Below are positions 35,337-42,869 of a stretch of DNA of 64,000 nt, piece after piece. The notes under the pieces were generated by a model. That model saw only the letters and a list, made by a program, of their open reading frames with translations. It searched no databases and had not been told where the DNA came from. Both the position numbers and the translations under genes were made by a program. Location of the stretch: positions 7,250,501-7,314,500 of the forward strand of contig NZ_CP104578.1 of assembly GCF_036826855.1 (NCBI RefSeq). The letters run 5' to 3'. Each line of letters begins with the position of its first letter. Within the stretch, counting starts at the first letter, position 1. This DNA is from Streptomyces sp. SJL17-4 (GTDB taxonomy: Bacteria > Actinomycetota > Actinomycetes > Streptomycetales > Streptomycetaceae).

Positions 35337-36250
35337 TCCTGTTCTTCGGCCGTACGGACGACCCGCCCCTCACCCGCGCGATCAGCGCCGCACAGGACGC
35401 CGGTCTACGGCACCTGGTGATCGACCAGGCCCGCACCGCCCGGTACGACCTCGTCGTCGGAACGGACGCGCTGGACGGCCGGTTGACCGTCGAGGGGATG
35501 CGGGTCCCGCTCGGCGACGTGTCGGCCGTGTACGCCCGGCCGCTGGAGCCGCCCGCCGACGGGGACCCGGCGGCCCGGGCGCGGGCGGCCGCCTTCCAGG
35601 AGTGGTTCGTCGGCTGGCTCGACACGACCCCGGCCGTCGTGGTGAGCCGGCCGCGCGCCATGGAGTCCAACTCCTCCAAGCCGTACCAGGCCCAGCTCAT
35701 CGGACGCTCGGGCTTCGCCGTACCGGAGACCCTGGTCAGCGACGACCCCGACGAGATTCTCGCCTTCCGCGCCCGGCACGGCCGGATCGTCTACAAGTCG
35801 GTCAGCGGAATCCGCTCCATCGTCAGGGAGTTCACCACCGCCGACGAGAACCGCCTCGCCCTCGTCCGCGGACTCCCGACGCAGTTCCAGGCCTACGTGC
35901 CGGGCCAGGACGTACGCGTCCACGTCGTCGGCGAGGACACCTACGCCGCGGCCGTCGACAGCGACGCGATCGACTACCGCTACGCCGAACAGAGCGGGGA
36001 GTCCGCCCGGCTCGCCCCGTACGACCTGCCCCCGGACACGGCGCGGCGCTGCGCGGAGCTCGCGGCCACGCTCGACCTGCCGCTCGCGGGCATCGACCTG
36101 CGCCGCACACCCGACGGCGCGTGGGTGTGCTTCGAGGTCAACCCCATGCCGGCGTACAGCTACTACGAGGCGCACACCGGCCTGTCCATCTCGTCGGCGC
36201 TCGTCGCGTACCTCGACGGCCGCCGGGCCGCGGCTCCCGTGGGGGTGTGA
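35333..36250 (+). CDS. RimK/graspetide-synthetase-like ATP-grasp ligase
   Basis: 305 residues from GTG 35333, overlapping the previous stop. The pre-ATP-grasp part ends DVSAVYARPLEPP. The ATP-grasp core has SNSSKPYQAQLIGRSGFAVP, Lys155 in YKSVSG, QAYVPGQDVRVHVVGE, GIDLRRTPDGAWVCFEVNP with Glu268 and Asn270 as metal ligands, and YSYYE. This order matches RimK and the MvdC/MvdD/TgmB ligases that join side-chain carboxylates to amines or hydroxyls in peptides. The tail of the upstream protease, rich in Lys, Glu and Asp, is an obvious possible substrate, but that is inference. Confidence 0.85.
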   Translation: MILFFGRTDDPPLTRAISAAQDAGLRHLVIDQARTARYDLVVGTDALDGRLTVEGMRVPLGDVSAVYARPLEPPADGDPAARARAAAFQEWFVGWLDTTPAVVVSRPRAMESNSSKPYQAQLIGRSGFAVPETLVSDDPDEILAFRARHGRIVYKSVSGIRSIVREFTTADENRLALVRGLPTQFQAYVPGQDVRVHVVGEDTYAAAVDSDAIDYRYAEQSGESARLAPYDLPPDTARRCAELAATLDLPLAGIDLRRTPDGAWVCFEVNPMPAYSYYEAHTGLSISSALVAYLDGRRAAAPVGV

Positions 36251-36254
36251 ACAC

Positions 36255-36563
36255 GTGGTCCAGGCCGTCGAGAACCTCACCGCACTCACCCTCCGGCTCG
36301 TCGCCCGGACCACCCACCCACGGCTGGACGAGTGGGACCTCGCCACCTGTCAGGTACTCGCCTCACTCCCCGTACCGGGCATGGCCGACCTGATCTCACC
36401 CAACCTCATGGGCTCGCGGCTGAGTCTCGGCATCCGGCGCGAGCTCCTCCAGGACGTGGTGCTCGGGGCGACCCTCCACCTCCGGGCCAGACTCGGCTCC
36501 TCGGGCGACATCCTGGCGGAACCCCACCCGGCCGCCGGCGACTTCCGGGTCGAGCGGCCCTGA
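36255..36563 (+). CDS. Small protein at the end of the M6/ATP-grasp operon
   Basis: 102 residues from GTG 36255, five bases after the ATP-grasp stop. No family recognised. It has an N-terminal helix (VQAVENLTALTLRLVARTT) and a second half with SRLSLGIRRELLQDVVLGAT and LHLRARL. It has no Cys, no signal peptide and no membrane segment. Position alone suggests an accessory or recognition subunit. Confidence 0.65.
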   Translation: MVQAVENLTALTLRLVARTTHPRLDEWDLATCQVLASLPVPGMADLISPNLMGSRLSLGIRRELLQDVVLGATLHLRARLGSSGDILAEPHPAAGDFRVERP

Positions 36564-36679
36564 CCGGAGGTGCTGGGTGTGGGCCAGGTGCGGCGGCTTC
36601 GTCAGCCGCCCGACTCGCCCGCCCGGCAGGCCATGGTCCCCAGCTGGAGCGCACCCCCTGCGGTCGGTGCCAGAGAACG

Positions 36680-36788
36680 CCGACCGAAAGAGAAGGGCTT
36701 CCAGCCGCTGCCCAAGCGGTGGGTGATCGAGCGGACCTTCGGCTGGCTGAGAAAACGGATATCCCGCCCACAACGGCGTGAACGTTGA
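36680..36788 (+). pseudogene. C-terminal fragment of an IS5-type transposase
   Basis: The frame ending at 36788 contains KGFQPLPKRWVIERTFGWLR, the conserved end of IS5/IS1182-like DDE transposases (with the catalytic Glu in VIERTFGW). Nothing of the upstream DDE core is present. It marks the right border of the M6/ATP-grasp block. Confidence 0.75.
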
Positions 36789-37044
36789 TCAGATGCTCTC
36801 CAAGGGCGTGTATCGGAAGTGCTCTAGTGCCGCATCCGGCAACGTTTGCCATCTGGTTCTGAAGCGTCAGGCAGCCGGCCTCTCAATCGGTAGACGTCGT
36901 GGCGGGCTCCCCAGACCAGGGTATGGAGGAGCGCGGAGAAGCATCCGAGACGAGCAGCCCTCAGCCGAGACCCGTAAGTCCGCAGGTGGGGGAACCTCGG
37001 GAGTCTCGAAAATGCGCGGCCGCGCCCTTTCTTCGCTCCTTCCT
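36789..37044. other. No recognisable gene
   Basis: The stretch between the IS5 relic and the next gene has overlapping short frames without domains. Confidence 0.35.
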
Positions 37045-37482
37045 TCATTTGGCTGACGGTCGTGGCGCGAGTGCGGGATATACATCCCTTGGTGAGAAGA
37101 GCGTTCCGCTTCCGTCGGGCGGGACGAGCCAGGAAAGCCCGGCCACTTTCCGGCCAGGGTCGGGAACCGCCAGCCAGGTCCCGGTCGTCAGGTACCGAGC
37201 GGCCCGCTCCAGCCTCGTTGCGGGGCTGCCTGGAGTCATCAGGAGTACGAGTTCCTGACGTCTGCTGTCGCGAATCACTGGGCCGGTCGCGGGGTGCCCG
37301 CAGCGGGAGTAGGCGTTCAGCAGGCTGTGCCCCAGCGGCTCCGGGACTGCCAGGGCGTCCCAGAGTCGGCCCGCCGGCAACAGTGCCACACCTCGTTCGC
37401 TGAGTCTCCACTCACGCAGACAGGCGATGGGGTCATCACATGCAGAAGCCAGCCACCGAGCCGACCACAAAGAGGGATTCAT
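37045..37482 (-). CDS. Small protein of a Streptomyces-type family, function unknown
   Basis: 145 residues. The pattern LPAGRLWDALAVPEPLGHSL, then a hydrophobic LVLLMTPGSPA, GTWLAVPDPGR and LSWLVPPDGSGTLFSP resembles a family of short actinobacterial proteins related to the N-terminal part of bifunctional primase-polymerases, as I recall them. It starts MNPSLWSARWLASACDDPIA. No catalytic acids of primases are evident. The neighbours are also small accessory genes, suggesting an old integrated element or a fast-evolving locus. Confidence 0.6.
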   Translation of the reverse strand: MNPSLWSARWLASACDDPIACLREWRLSERGVALLPAGRLWDALAVPEPLGHSLLNAYSRCGHPATGPVIRDSRRQELVLLMTPGSPATRLERAARYLTTGTWLAVPDPGRKVAGLSWLVPPDGSGTLFSPRDVYPALAPRPSAK

Positions 37483-37606
37483 CTGCTACCTCGTTCCCGG
37501 GATCAGCCGACGAAGTGGTCGACTATCCCGTGCCAAGAGCGGCCTGGGCAGGGAGGCGAAGCGTGGCGGATTCAACCGACCGACTCTTGTGATGTGTCAG
37601 AGGTTG

Positions 37607-37942
37607 TCAAACCCTGCTGAGCCAGCGCCTGAGTGCGATATGAGTGGTGTCGTCGAGCGTGCACAGGGCCTCGATGGCGTCGAGGTCGCCCGGCAGGGGC
37701 GCGATACCTGACGCGGTGAGAGCGGCGTGCAGCTCCAGCCGGCGGCGGTCGGCCGGCTCCAGACGAAGGGGCAGGCGGCTCGAGGGCGCAGGCGCCGGCA
37801 GCGGGTGGTCGCCGAACTCCATGGTGCCGCGGGCCGTCGACGTCTCCTCGTGCCGGTCGTCGATGGACACGGCAGGGAAGCGGTACGGGTCGAGATCCAA
37901 CAGCGCGGTCGGAGTCGTGGCGAACGCCTGGAACCCAGTCAT
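37607..37942 (-). CDS. Hypothetical protein, 111 residues
   Basis: ATG 37942 lies five bases after GAGGAGGC, a strong ribosome site. The N-terminal half is MTGFQAFATTPTALLDLDPY followed by RFPAVSIDDRHEETS. The C-terminal half is helical (LEPADRRRLELHAALTASGI, DAIEALCTLDDTTHIALRRW). No known domain recognised; no signal peptide or membrane segment. Confidence 0.6.
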   Translation of the reverse strand: MTGFQAFATTPTALLDLDPYRFPAVSIDDRHEETSTARGTMEFGDHPLPAPAPSSRLPLRLEPADRRRLELHAALTASGIAPLPGDLDAIEALCTLDDTTHIALRRWLSRV

Positions 37943-38048
37943 GAGTGCCTCCTCAGTCGTCGTGCAACTGCCAAGGACGACGGCTCGGGAAGTGAGGACA
38001 GTTGCGACACAAGGGGACATCCACCCGGATGTCCCCTACGTCATCTCG

Positions 38049-38195
38049 TCACAAGAGAAATGACCCGACGGAAGCGGCCGACGATGGACCGGCCACTTCC
38101 CCGGCGCGTTCGACGCGGGACCGGATGCCGATCACCCCCATGACGGCGAGGACACCGCCGACCGAGATCCGTCGGCGGATGCTGATTCCGTTCAC
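38049..38195 (-). CDS. Possible 48-residue membrane-associated peptide
   Basis: GTG 38195 stands after GGGAGGTGA, one of the best ribosome sites in the region. The product begins VNGISIRRRISVGGVLAVMG with VIGIRSRVERAGEV after it: positively charged start, one hydrophobic segment, then a short charged part and a neutral end. It was found by reading the minus strand upstream of 37942 and is 106 bases from that gene. Real translation is plausible but unproven. Confidence 0.4.
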   Translation of the reverse strand: MNGISIRRRISVGGVLAVMGVIGIRSRVERAGEVAGPSSAASVGSFLL

Positions 38196-38312
38196 GCTTC
38201 ACCTCCCTTCACGCGCCCTCGTGCGCCGTTGCGCGCTGTTGGGACAGGTCGGACAGTGCATGTCTCGGGATGCGAGACAAGTCGTGGGTGGCCGTTCACG
38301 GGGGTGGTCGTG

Positions 38313-38534
38313 GTGCCCAAGGGTGTCGTGCAGTGGTTCGACCCTGACCGCGGTTCGGGGCTGATCCGCCAGGAAGGCGATGAACCTGACATCCCGATCG
38401 AACAGTCAGCTGTTCACGCCTGTCGCGCGTGGCCGCTGCACCCTGGCGAGCGGGTCGAGTTCGACATCACCCTGGACAGCTACGGGCGGAGGGCTGACAA
38501 CATTCATCGCGCCTGGTGGAGCGACTGTGAATAA
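38313..38534 (+). CDS. Cold-shock-fold protein with altered RNA-binding motifs
   Basis: 73 residues from GTG 38313 (38310 also possible). The CspA-type opening KGVVQWFDPDRGSGLIRQEG parallels the usual KGTVKWFNxxKGFGFI. RNP1 has lost both aromatic residues (RGSGLI) and RNP2 (normally VFVHF) reads DIPIEQSAV. The C-terminal strand part RVEFDITLDSYGRRADNI is kept. The fold is likely intact, while nucleic-acid binding by stacking is probably weakened or altered. Confidence 0.75.
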   Translation: MPKGVVQWFDPDRGSGLIRQEGDEPDIPIEQSAVHACRAWPLHPGERVEFDITLDSYGRRADNIHRAWWSDCE

Positions 38535-38596
38535 CGGACCCCAGACCACACGGCAGTTGTGGGTAACCCGGACGGCCCCGGGGGCGTTGAACCGAC

Positions 38597-38794
38597 ATGG
38601 CTACCACGACGATGCGGCTCACCCCCGCCGTCAACGTGCAGCGAAACGCCAGCGAAGCGGTTCCCCGCCGGGCCCCGGAGCCGATCTACGCCGAACTCGC
38701 CCAGCAGTGGCAGACGGACGGGCGCCTCATCCCCGGCCAGGACGACGAGGAATGGACGCCCCTCGCCCGCCAATCCCCCTGGCCCACCCGCTGA
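38597..38794 (+). CDS. Small hypothetical protein, 65 residues
   Basis: ATG 38597, weak ribosome site. Thr-rich start (MATTTMRLTPAVNVQRNAS), then VPRRAPEPIYAELAQQWQTD and GRLIPGQDDEEW, which look like a conserved short Streptomyces protein pattern with aromatic and acidic spacing. Function unknown. It lies 62 bases behind the cold-shock-fold gene. Confidence 0.5.
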   Translation: MATTTMRLTPAVNVQRNASEAVPRRAPEPIYAELAQQWQTDGRLIPGQDDEEWTPLARQSPWPTR

Positions 38795-39090
38795 GCGCAG
38801 GGCGCGGGCCCAGCCCCGCGCCGAATGCAAGGGCAGCGTTTCTTGATAGGTCCGGGACTACGCGGTCGGCGCTGGTGGTGGCACGCGCGCGGCCAGGCCC
38901 CTGGCCCCGCCGATCTCCTGCTGTGCACCGGGCGCGGGAGGACCGTTCGGCTGTGGGGGCGGTGGGCGAAGGCGGTCGGTGCGCGCTCTGCGGCCGTACT
39001 CGTCCTGGCAAAGAGCGAGGCGGGGCCGGTCTGGCCGCACTTCGGCGGACCAGCCCCGGGGGTCCTCGGCGTCTGTGGGCCCCTGCGCCG

Positions 39091-39546
39091 CTAGTCCATG
39101 GGCAGCGTGTTGGCGAACGCCGCGAACGCGGCCTGGGTCCCGGACCCGGCGATGCCGTCGATGGCTCCGGAGTAGAACCCGTTGTTCTTCAGGAACTGCT
39201 GAAGGGCCTTGATCGTCCCGGTTCCCACGATGCCGTCGATGGCTCCGGTGTAGCCGTAGTGGCGCAGCATTCGCTGCATGGCCTGCCAGCTGCCGGTGCC
39301 GAGCAGGCCGTCGAGGGCTCCCGTGTAGCCCCAGGAGTAGGCGAGCCAGAGCTGGACCCTCTTCGCCTGCGAGGTACTCAGCCCGAGGTTGACCACTTCG
39401 GTGGCCGAGGCGGGTCCGGAGACCACGTTCTGGGACCTCTCCGGCGTTGCCGCGAAGGCGGTACCGGAGGTTGCCAGGCTTCCGGCGGTGACACCGGCCA
39501 GGGCCGTGGCAGTGGCGAGTGCCTTCACGAGCTTGTTCGACCGCAT
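39091..39546 (-). CDS. Secreted peptidoglycan-binding protein with repeated PG_binding_1 motifs
   Basis: 151 residues from ATG 39546 (GAAAGG upstream). Signal peptide ATATALAGVTAGSLATSGTA, then AFA. The mature part carries successive repeats: YTGALDGLLGTGSWQAMQRM, YTGAIDGIVGTGTIKALQQF, YSGAIDGIAGSGTQAAFAAF. Each matches the Y-G-x-x-D-G-x-x-G-x-x-T-x-x-A-x-x-x-F pattern of PG_binding_1. With no attached enzyme it probably decorates or senses the wall. Confidence 0.88.
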   Translation of the reverse strand: MRSNKLVKALATATALAGVTAGSLATSGTAFAATPERSQNVVSGPASATEVVNLGLSTSQAKRVQLWLAYSWGYTGALDGLLGTGSWQAMQRMLRHYGYTGAIDGIVGTGTIKALQQFLKNNGFYSGAIDGIAGSGTQAAFAAFANTLPMD

Positions 39547-39628
39547 GTGGTGGCCTTTCCATGAAGGTCCCGTACAGCGCAAGGCCCGCCGTAAGTACGA
39601 GAACCGTGTCACCACGCTCGGCGAGTGA

Positions 39629-39904
39629 TCAGGCCCACGCCCCGGGGCCTACCAGACGCCGAGCTACCTGAACTGGGACACAACCGCTTAGCGTTGCTCT
39701 TTCGGCGAGAACCACCGGGACCCCGCCCCCATCGACTGTCGCGGCGAGTGCGCGCAGGATCGTCTGGACGCTGCGGCGCAGGGCACGGGTGCAATCGGCG
39801 TCAGCCGTGACGCGTGAGAGGGTGGCGCGCTCGAAGACGGCGGCACTTTCGAGTTCGATCCTCACCGCGGCTGGTGCGTGAGCGGTGACAGGTCCAGGGC
39901 TCAA
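39629..39904 (-). CDS. Possible hypothetical protein
   Basis: 91 residues at most. The inner part IELESAAVFERATLSRVTAD, then CTRALRRSVQTILRALAATV looks amphipathic-helical, with normal amino-acid balance. There is no ribosome site at the first ATG; an internal GTG before RIELES is an alternative start. Otherwise the 39.6-40.1 kb stretch holds nothing I recognise. Confidence 0.3.
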   Translation of the reverse strand: MSPGPVTAHAPAAVRIELESAAVFERATLSRVTADADCTRALRRSVQTILRALAATVDGGGVPVVLAERATLSGCVPVQVARRLVGPGAWA

Positions 39905-40107
39905 CCGAGAGCGACGAGCTGGCCTTGGCCGATGTGGTCGGCGCCTGGGTGCGGTGGTCGGGGATGCGTTCTGTGGCCGCGGTGGCCCGGCGCCACGAGT
40001 TGGTCGGCAGGGCGACGACCGGAATGAGGAGATCAGCCCGCACGACCCGCGGGAAGCGGTACCTGTCTACGGTCTCCGCGGAAGCGTGGGCCGGCCGGCC
40101 CGCCTCT

Positions 40108-40557
40108 CTACACCCGTTGAGCTCCGGCGCCGACGGTCGGGGGCTGCTCGGTGGCGCAGTAGCGGCACTTGCTCGCCGCCGCGGGCAGATCCTCGGAGAG
40201 GCAGGCCGGACAGGTCTTGACCGGACCGGGTTCCCCGAAGGCGGTGACGCCGTGGCGGGCCTGGTAGTGCTTGTACGGCACCACGACACAGAAGTAGATG
40301 ACCGCCATGAAGATGATGAAGTAGATCAGGGCCGAGATGAACTGGCCCAGGTCGAGGTAGGTCGCTTCGTTCCCCTCCTCGCCGAGCTGCCACCCGAGCC
40401 CGACGGACTTGCCGCCCTGAAGCCGGGCGACGACCGGGTTGATCACATAGTCGGTGAACGCTTTGATCAGCGTCGAGAAGGCCAGCGCGATGACCAGTCC
40501 GACGGCGATGGTGATGATGTCACCGCGCATGAGGAAGTTCTTGAAGCCTTTGAGCAC
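40108..40557 (-). CDS. mscL: Large-conductance mechanosensitive channel with C-terminal zinc ribbon
   Basis: 149 residues from GTG 40557, behind GGGAG. LKGFKNFLMRGDIITIAVGL, then VIALAFSTLIKAFTDYVINP is the N-terminal helix and pore-lining TM1; LGQFISALIYFIIFMAVIYF is TM2. A C-terminal extension holds two Cys pairs (CPACLSEDLPAAASKCRYC), a zinc-ribbon pattern not present in E. coli MscL. The channel opens on hypo-osmotic shock; the ribbon might stabilise or sense at the cytoplasmic bundle. Confidence 0.92.
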   Translation of the reverse strand: MLKGFKNFLMRGDIITIAVGLVIALAFSTLIKAFTDYVINPVVARLQGGKSVGLGWQLGEEGNEATYLDLGQFISALIYFIIFMAVIYFCVVVPYKHYQARHGVTAFGEPGPVKTCPACLSEDLPAAASKCRYCATEQPPTVGAGAQRV

Positions 40558-40688
40558 GATCCGCTCCCTTTCTTGACGCCCCGGCGCATGGCGCACCGGC
40601 TCAGCTCAGCACGCTGAGCGCGAGCTGGGAGGCAGCGTGGGAGCCGCTGGGGGGAAGACCACACGGATGGCGGCAGTCAGCTGCGTTC

Positions 40689-40829
40689 CTATGCGGCCAC
40701 GGTGATCGCCGTGCGCGCCTTGAGCACGCGTTCCAGGGCCTCGCCGATGTGCTCGATCTTCTGCCGGCTCCGGTCTCGCCTGACCTTCAGGGCCTGGGCG
40801 GTGCGCGCGGGCGGAACGGGTGCGGTCAT
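40689..40829 (-). pseudogene. Truncated DUF6262 (transposon-associated) protein
   Basis: ATG 40829 opens TAPVPPARTAQALKVRRDRS, then RQKIEHIGEALERVLKARTA and ITVAA, stop. DUF6262 proteins accompany tyrosine recombinases in Streptomyces elements and continue after ITVAA with a helix-turn-helix (VARxAGVSRTFLY). That part is gone. The start overlaps the end of the recombinase relic (ATGA). Confidence 0.55.
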
Positions 40830-41057
40830 GCCGATGCCTCCGTGGGCAGAGCCGGCAAGGGCTCCTGGCCGGGCGATTCGAGTGCGGCGAGGTCTGAGGC
40901 CCGGAAGGCCGTGGACCACACGCGCTGGAAGTAGTCCTGGGGTCGGCGCAGATCCAGAGAGAGCTTCCTCGAGCAGGCCGAGACCGGCCAGTGCCCGCTC
41001 CAGTCCGTCGATCGCCTGCGCGGTCGGCTCGAAGACCTTGTGGCGTGCCTGCCACAA
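40826..41057 (-). pseudogene. Frameshifted tail of a transposon recombinase-type gene
   Basis: One frame reads HKVFEPTAQAIDGLERALAG followed by LGLLEE up to about 40965, where a second frame continues LDLRRPQDYFQRVWSTAFRA, then SDLAALESP to a stop at 40826. Joined, they look like the C-terminus of the recombinase that precedes DUF6262 genes. A frameshift separates the halves and everything upstream is missing. Confidence 0.4.
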
Positions 41058-41119
41058 GGGGGACGACCGACCCGAACGCGCGCCGTGACGGGGCCTGGGT
41101 CACTCCGGCCGCCATGAGA

Positions 41120-41151
41120 AGGGCCCACACAGCGGAGGCTGTGCGGGCCCT
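41120..41151. terminator. Hairpin near the recombinase relic
   Basis: AGGGCCCACACAGC at 41120-41133 pairs with GCTGTGCGGGCCCT at 41138-41151 with one mismatch. Confidence 0.5.
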
Positions 41152-41276
41152 TACAGGTCATCTCCGCTTTGCGGATGCACACCCCATTGTGGGGCGTCTC
41201 CCGTCTCCCGGGTGGGAGATTAGTGGGAGAAGAGTGGGAGACGATCATGACGCGCTGATGCAGATCGACGCTAGAA

Positions 41277-41292
41277 AGCGCTAGGTAGCGCT
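41277..41292. terminator. Short palindrome downstream of uppP
   Basis: AGCGCTA-GG-TAGCGCT, a perfect 7-2-7 palindrome ending 16 bases past the uppP stop as read leftward. It could terminate uppP or be part of an old att site. Confidence 0.35.
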
Positions 41293-41308
41293 ACATGTGT
41301 GCATCTGG

Positions 41309-42181
41309 TCAGTCGGCGGATTCGCCCGCGTGCGGGCTCAGGGTGTCCGTGCCGACCAGGATGAACAGCAGGATGCCGAGCAGGATCCGGTAGATCACGA
41401 ACGGCATGAAGGACTTCGTGGTGATGAACTTCATGAACCAGGCGATCACCGCGTACCCGACCACGAAGGCGATGATCGTGGCGAAGATCGTCGGGCCCCA
41501 GGAGACGTGTCCCTCGCCCGCGTCCTTCAGTTCGTACGCGCCCGAGGCGAGCACCGCCGGGATCGCGAGGAGGAAGGAGTAGCGGGCGGCCGCCTCGCGG
41601 GTGTAGCCCATGAGCAGGCCGCCGGAGATCGTCGCGCCCGAGCGCGAGACGCCCGGGATCAGGGCCATCGCCTGGCAGACGCCGAAGATCAGGCCGTCCT
41701 TCACGCCGAGTTCCTTGAGCGTCTTCCGCTCGCGGATCGCCCGGTGGCGGCCGCCGATCTCGTCGCGGGCGGCGAGCCGGTCCGCGATGCCGAGGACGAC
41801 GCCCATGACGATCAGAGTGGTGGCGATCAGCCGCAGGTCGCGGAAGGGGCCCTCGATCTGGTCCTTGAGCGTGATGCCGAGGACACCGATCGGGATCGAG
41901 CCGACGATCACCAGCCAGCCCATCTGGGCGTCGTGGTCGGAGCGCATCGACTTGTCGGTGAGGGAGCGGAACCAGGCCGAGACGATTCGGGCGATGTCCT
42001 TGCGGAAGTAGATCAGTACCGCGGTCTCCGTGCCGATCTGGGTGATGGCGGTGAAGGCCGCACCCGGGTCTTCCCAGCCCGCGAACGCCGCCGTGAGACG
42101 GAGGTGCGCGCTGGAGGAGATGGGAAGGAACTCCGTCAGCCCCTGGACGAGTCCGAGGATGAACGATTCGAACCAACTCAT
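41309..42181 (-). CDS. uppP: Undecaprenyl-diphosphatase
   Basis: 290 residues, polytopic membrane enzyme recycling the lipid carrier of peptidoglycan synthesis and giving bacitracin tolerance. GLVQGLTEFLPISSSAHLRL is the first conserved BacA box (Glu-rich), and PGVSRSGATISGGLLMG is the second (Arg and Ser). About eight hydrophobic helices. It stands alone, with the HxlR gene 81 bases upstream in the same direction. Confidence 0.95.
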   Translation of the reverse strand: MSWFESFILGLVQGLTEFLPISSSAHLRLTAAFAGWEDPGAAFTAITQIGTETAVLIYFRKDIARIVSAWFRSLTDKSMRSDHDAQMGWLVIVGSIPIGVLGITLKDQIEGPFRDLRLIATTLIVMGVVLGIADRLAARDEIGGRHRAIRERKTLKELGVKDGLIFGVCQAMALIPGVSRSGATISGGLLMGYTREAAARYSFLLAIPAVLASGAYELKDAGEGHVSWGPTIFATIIAFVVGYAVIAWFMKFITTKSFMPFVIYRILLGILLFILVGTDTLSPHAGESAD

Positions 42182-42262
42182 GGGGCTAGGGCCGTCCCGT
42201 TATGTACGTGTGCGATCAGAAGGTCGTGCGCAGCGTACCGTCCTCAGATGACGGGCCCGCCC

Positions 42263-42733
42263 TCAGGCCTCCTGAGGGACCGTCGGGCCCGCCGTCGTCC
42301 AGCCGGGCGCCCGGACGTGGGCGGTGAGGCTGTCGCGGTCGGCCTCGTCCCCGCAGTGGGCGCAGACGACCCGGGGGCTGAGGACCTCGCCGCACCGGTG
42401 CTCGAGTACCACCGGGCGGTCGTCGGCGTTGAGGTGGCGGTCGCCCCAGGCCATCAGCGTCACCAGCACCGGCTGGAGCTCCTCGCCGGCCGTCGTGGCC
42501 CGGTACTCGAAGCGCTGGGGGCGTTCGCTGTACTGCACCTTCTCCAGGATTCCGGCCTCGACGAGCCGCTTGAGGCGCGTGGTGAGGATGTCGCGGGGCG
42601 CGCCGGTGTTGCGGGCGATCCGGTCGAAGCGGCGCACACCGAGGGAGACCTCACGGAGCACGAGCAGTGAGTACTTCTCGCCGACGAGCGCCAGGGTGTC
42701 GGCGATCGAGCAGGGGCGGGGGGCGGCCTTCAT
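42263..42733 (-). CDS. HxlR family transcriptional regulator
   Basis: 156 residues. Winged helix: CSIADTLALVGEKYSLLVLR (conserved C at the start and W/Y-LLLRE helix), FDRIARNTGAPRDILTTRLK, then LVEAGILEKVQYSERPQRFE and YRATTAGEELQPVL. A C-terminal extension adds Cys pairs (CGEV, CAHCGDE) that may bind zinc. It is divergent from the thiolase at 42870, and paired AT-rich motifs lie between them. Confidence 0.9.
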   Translation of the reverse strand: MKAAPRPCSIADTLALVGEKYSLLVLREVSLGVRRFDRIARNTGAPRDILTTRLKRLVEAGILEKVQYSERPQRFEYRATTAGEELQPVLVTLMAWGDRHLNADDRPVVLEHRCGEVLSPRVVCAHCGDEADRDSLTAHVRAPGWTTAGPTVPQEA

Positions 42734-42765
42734 GGGGTCAAGGGTAGGGCAGCGCGAGCTCGGTC

Positions 42766-42814
42766 AGTTTGGAAAACCAACTAAGTCTTTCATGTGGGTT
42801 TGAAAAGCCAACTT
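42766..42814. promoter_or_regulatory. Two related operator motifs between hxlR and the thiolase gene
   Basis: AGTTTGGAAAACCAACT at 42766-42782 and GGTTTGAAAAGCCAACTT at 42797-42814 share GTTTG-N-AAA-N-CCAACT. They lie in the only AT-rich patch and probably bind the HxlR protein. Confidence 0.6.
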
Positions 42815-42869
42815 GCTGGGCTATGTTACCGATGAGTGTTGGTCCATTTATCCAACTCAGGAGTCTGTC

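Noticed and set aside
41160..41300. Attachment site with tRNA end
   Set aside because: Repeats such as GTGGGAGA and AGCGCTA are visible, but no tRNA cloverleaf or matching second copy was found in the window.
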